Source: Treponema sp. (GTDB lineage: Bacteria; Spirochaetota; Spirochaetia; Treponematales; Breznakiellaceae). Taken from it: a stretch of DNA of 8,484 nt. Location: contig JAIRLQ010000003.1 in NCBI GenBank assembly GCA_031259345.1, positions 1 to 8,484 on the forward strand, written 5' to 3'. Below the pieces are notes generated by a model that saw nothing but the letters and a program-made list of their open reading frames with translations, was not told the origin of the DNA and ran no database searches. Position 1 is the first letter of the stretch. Each line of letters opens with the position of its first letter. The position numbers and the translations under genes are program-made. Shown here one piece after another: positions 7,048 through 8,484 of this stretch.

Positions 7048-7079
7048 AAAAAACGCCCCGCATTTATTCTCATGCGAGG
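7048..7079 (-). terminator. Intrinsic terminator / attenuator between mglB and mglA
   Basis: On the minus strand CCTCGCAT (7079-7072) pairs with ATGCGGGG (7063-7056) around an 8-nt loop GAGAATAA. The stem has eight pairs, one of them G-U, and CG plus six T residues (7053-7048) follow. This is the standard intrinsic-terminator form, but it lies inside the operon. The natural reading is partial termination, so that mglB, needed in excess over the membrane complex, is transcribed more than mglA and the genes after it. The outer two bases overlap the 3' arm of the preceding hairpin. Confidence 0.65.
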
Positions 7080-7114
7080 GCTGGCCGGAAAGCAACCGGC
7101 ATCCCGGCCAGCCC
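7078..7114 (-). promoter_or_regulatory. Very stable GC-rich hairpin 33 nt after mglB
   Basis: GGGCTGGCCGG (7114-7104 on the minus strand) and CCGGCCAGCCC (7088-7078) form a perfect 11-bp stem with a 15-nt loop. The loop itself holds another CCGG that offers alternative pairing. There is no U-tract directly after it. Its likely role is protection of the mglB 3' end from exonucleases, as seen with hairpins after other binding-protein genes; the function here is inferred. Only two bases are shared with the terminator stem that follows, so a switch is possible but weakly supported. Confidence 0.6.
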
Positions 7115-7147
7115 CAATTTCTACGCAGGTCCTGCTTCTCTTGTAAA

Positions 7148-8209
7148 TTAGTTCGTGATCTTCGCGTAAGGAATACGGATCGAGTAACCGTCCTCGGAGA
7201 GCTTATAGTCCGTCCCGTCGAGCCAAGGTTTCCCCAGAGCGCCGTTAATGGCAATGCGGATATTGGCTTTGCCCATAGCGTCGCCGTCCTGCTGGACTGT
7301 CGCGGTCATGCCGCCGGCTTTGATGGACTCGAGGGCCGAGTCTACCGCGTCAACGCCGATAACCACTGCTTTGGGGGCGCTGCCGCCGGTGTTGTAACCC
7401 ACCGCATTAAGGGCAGCTACCGCGCCCATGGCCATCTGATCATTGTTGCCAAAGACCACTTCGATTTTATCGGCGCCGAACTGGGCGATAGCCGCGACCA
7501 TCTGATCCTGGGCTGTGCCCTGATCCCAACTGGCTACGTTGATAGGACCAAGCCGCTGGAGCTTAAGGCCGTTCTTTTCGGCGGTTTCGACCGAGTACTG
7601 TGTACGCGCAATGGCTTCGGGATTGTTGGGCTCGCCCTGGAACATAACATACTGGAGTATGCCGTCGCCGTTCTTGTCGATACTTTTGTCTTTATTGTAA
7701 AGATCGGCCAGAATCTCACCCTGCATATCCCCGGCTTCCCTGGGGGTTGTACCTATAAAAATGGACTTGGTATCTATAACCGTCGCTTTAATGGTTTCCG
7801 GGGTAGGTTCTTTGTTGTACCAAATAAAGGGAACCTTGTTCTGCTGGGCAATCTCTACCAGAGCCTGGCCCGAAGCGACTTCCGCCAGGTTAATAATGAC
7901 GATGTCGGGTTTTTTGGCAAACATAATCTGGGCCTGCTCAAGCTGGCGGCTCATAATGTCGCCGGCATCCTGCATTTCCAGGTTGATGGTAAGGCCCAGC
8001 TCGTCCCCAAAGGTTTTGGCCCATTTGGTCATACCCGCGCGGACAGTCGAGCCATAGGCATCATCATACTTCCATACTAAAACGCCAATATTGATGGCTT
8101 TCTTTCCACCAGCCGCCGAACCGGACTGGCCGCCGCCGCCCGCCATTACCGGCATGGCAATCAACAACGCCATAAGAAGCGCCAAGCCGAGTACAAATGC
8201 TTTCTTCAT
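7148..8209 (-). CDS. mglB: Periplasmic sugar-binding protein, MglB-like
   Basis: Substrate-capture component (353 aa) of the ABC importer. The signal peptide runs MKKAFVLGLALLMALLIAM (1-19) and probably ends after VMA (23), followed by a Gly/Ser-rich linker (24-37). There is no Cys, so it is not a lipoprotein. The fold-typical start INIGVLVWKYDD (39-50), YNKEP (131-135), W228, GNNDQMAMG (254-262) and GVDAV (285-289) match E. coli galactose-binding protein, as does the calcium loop DKNGDGILQ (178-186) with E250. D50, N132, R202, W228, N256 and D287 keep the E. coli sugar contacts, while Y52, N196, E198 and Q307 replace F16, H152, D154 and N256. Start 8209 is set by GGAGGA five nt upstream and by the signal peptide. 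A longer in-frame ATG at 8434 would overlap the divergent gene and adds a non-signal sequence. First gene of the operon. Confidence 0.94.
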   Translation of the reverse strand: MKKAFVLGLALLMALLIAMPVMAGGGGQSGSAAGGKKAINIGVLVWKYDDAYGSTVRAGMTKWAKTFGDELGLTINLEMQDAGDIMSRQLEQAQIMFAKKPDIVIINLAEVASGQALVEIAQQNKVPFIWYNKEPTPETIKATVIDTKSIFIGTTPREAGDMQGEILADLYNKDKSIDKNGDGILQYVMFQGEPNNPEAIARTQYSVETAEKNGLKLQRLGPINVASWDQGTAQDQMVAAIAQFGADKIEVVFGNNDQMAMGAVAALNAVGYNTGGSAPKAVVIGVDAVDSALESIKAGGMTATVQQDGDAMGKANIRIAINGALGKPWLDGTDYKLSEDGYSIRIPYAKITN

Positions 8210-8214
8210 AAAAA

Positions 8215-8220
8215 TCCTCC
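8215..8220 (-). promoter_or_regulatory. Ribosome binding site of mglB
   Basis: A perfect GGAGGA on the minus strand, five nt from ATG 8209. It is the strongest site in the window, in keeping with high expression of the binding protein, and it decides the mglB start. Confidence 0.85.
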
Positions 8221-8240
8221 TGAAGAATAAATTGTTTGAA

Positions 8241-8271
8241 GCAAAACACCCGGGAAAACCCGCTGTCTTGC
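8241..8271 (-). promoter_or_regulatory. Hairpin in the mglB leader at the predicted mRNA 5' end
   Basis: Read on the minus strand, GCAAGACA pairs with TGTTTTGC (8 bp with one G-U), and an inner CGGG-TTTT-CCCG (4 bp) is stacked after a small asymmetric internal loop. It begins about two nt after the predicted transcription start (about 8273) and ends 20 nt before the SD. A 5'-terminal hairpin of this type commonly protects mRNA from 5' decay. As DNA the imperfect dyad could instead be an operator just downstream of the start site. It does not match any riboswitch I know. Confidence 0.45.
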
Positions 8272-8279
8272 TTTTCACT

Positions 8280-8309
8280 ATAATAACATTGTTTTTTCTA
8301 ATCGCGCAA
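8280..8309 (-). promoter_or_regulatory. Promoter of the mglBAC-aldolase-kinase operon
   Basis: On the minus strand TTGCGC (8309-8304) and TATTAT (8285-8280) are 18 nt apart, and TGT directly before the -10 (8288-8286) makes it an extended -10. The start is expected at about 8273, giving a leader of about 64 nt. The upstream region (8311-8340) is A/T-rich. No clear regulator operator other than the leader dyad was identified. Confidence 0.5.
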
Positions 8310-8392
8310 GTAAGATTTTTGAAAAAATTATGATTTTGAAACCCACGGTTCATTCCATAGCCCTTGACGTGCTTCCTTGTTTCCTTTTCTTG

Positions 8393-8401
8393 TGTTATAG
8401 T
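8393..8401 (+). promoter_or_regulatory. Extended -10 promoter of the Rpn-like gene
   Basis: TGT followed by TATAGT at 8396-8401 is an extended -10. A -35 is weak (TTCCTT at 8373-8378, 17 nt upstream). TTGACG at 8364-8369 matches consensus better but is 26 nt away. The start at about 8408 would leave a leader of about 11 nt that just contains the AGAGG site. Confidence 0.35.
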
Positions 8402-8418
8402 TACCTGTAGAGGCAGCC

Positions 8419-8484
8419 ATGAGCGTAAACACAAGATATAAAGACAGCGTTTTCTCTTTCCTCTTTAGCGACCCTGATACGCTC
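8419..8484 (+). CDS. Rpn-family / PD-(D/E)XK nuclease-transposase-like protein, first 22 codons (runs off right edge)
   Basis: ATG 8419 follows AGAGG (8409-8413) by five nt and opens a frame that runs to the right edge. The residues RYKDSVFSFLFSDPDTL (6-22) match the opening I associate with the Rpn-like, PDDEXK-type putative transposase/nuclease proteins that often occur in many copies in treponemes and clostridia (an N-terminal 'KD..F..LF..P..L' block precedes the nuclease core). Proteins of this group promote RecA-independent recombination by DNA cleavage, or act in phage defence, in the cases studied. Only the first 22 residues are visible, so catalytic residues cannot be checked and the gene could be broken downstream. 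It is divergent from mglB, with 209 nt between the two start codons. Confidence 0.6.
   Translation, partial: MSVNTRYKDSVFSFLFSDPDTL

Noticed and set aside
4380..8209. Annotation of the transporter as a ribose (Rbs) system
   Set aside because: The ATPase and permease match E. coli MglA and MglC over many stretches, and the binding protein has the galactose-binding-protein calcium loop, which ribose-binding proteins lack.
8210..8434. N-terminal extension of mglB to an ATG at 8434
   Set aside because: It would place about 75 residues before a complete signal peptide, run through the promoter and leader hairpin, and overlap the divergent Rpn-like gene. The GGAGGA site before 8209 is decisive.
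1..8484. tRNA, rRNA, CRISPR array or insertion sequence
   Set aside because: No cloverleaf, rRNA-like block, spaced direct repeats or transposase with terminal repeats was found; the only mobile-type signal is the partial Rpn-like gene at the right edge.

Overview
The window looks like chromosomal DNA of a Treponema-type spirochaete with moderate G+C. This is an inference from protein resemblance recalled without a database search: the thymidylate kinase has an unusual GSGTSTQ P-loop, the secreted sugar-binding protein has a Gly-rich 'AGGGGQSG' mature start, and the right edge begins an Rpn/PD-(D/E)XK-type gene of a kind I remember as common in treponemes. A gut-associated, sugar-fermenting relative would fit, but the species cannot be named from this sequence.

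Left part (1-1970). A partial minus-strand gene runs off the left edge and encodes the N-terminus of an inner-membrane-anchored AsmA/TamB-like protein. Divergent from it, on the plus strand, are tmk (dTMP kinase) and a small secreted or membrane-anchored helical protein of unknown function with a TTG start. The plus-strand pair meets the next operon tail to tail, over a perfect 12-bp inverted repeat that contains the kinase stop codon.

Central and right part (1971-8309, minus strand). One five-gene operon reads right to left: mglB (periplasmic sugar-binding protein), mglA (double ATPase), mglC (permease), a class II aldolase and an FGGY-family sugar kinase. The three transporter proteins resemble the E. 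coli galactose/methyl-galactoside system along their lengths. The two enzymes follow mglC with gaps of 6 and 3 nt, so they are very probably translated from the same message. The simplest model is sugar capture and import, ATP-dependent phosphorylation, then retro-aldol cleavage to triose-level products. No galactokinase or other Leloir gene is present, several predicted ligand-contact residues of MglB differ from E. coli, and the aldolase carries an insertion after its catalytic Asp-His. The substrate is therefore open and may be a ketose or another sugar rather than galactose.

Regulation visible in the DNA. The operon has an extended -10 promoter (8280-8309), a stable hairpin at the predicted 5' end of the mRNA and a perfect GGAGGA ribosome site. 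The 179-nt mglB-mglA spacer holds three consecutive hairpins, one of them a textbook intrinsic terminator. This suggests that binding-protein mRNA is made in excess over the rest of the operon.

Right edge (8393-8484). An extended -10 promoter, an SD and the first 22 codons of a divergent Rpn-like gene lie here. No tRNA, rRNA, CRISPR array or insertion sequence was seen, and no stretch longer than 300 bases lacks a gene.
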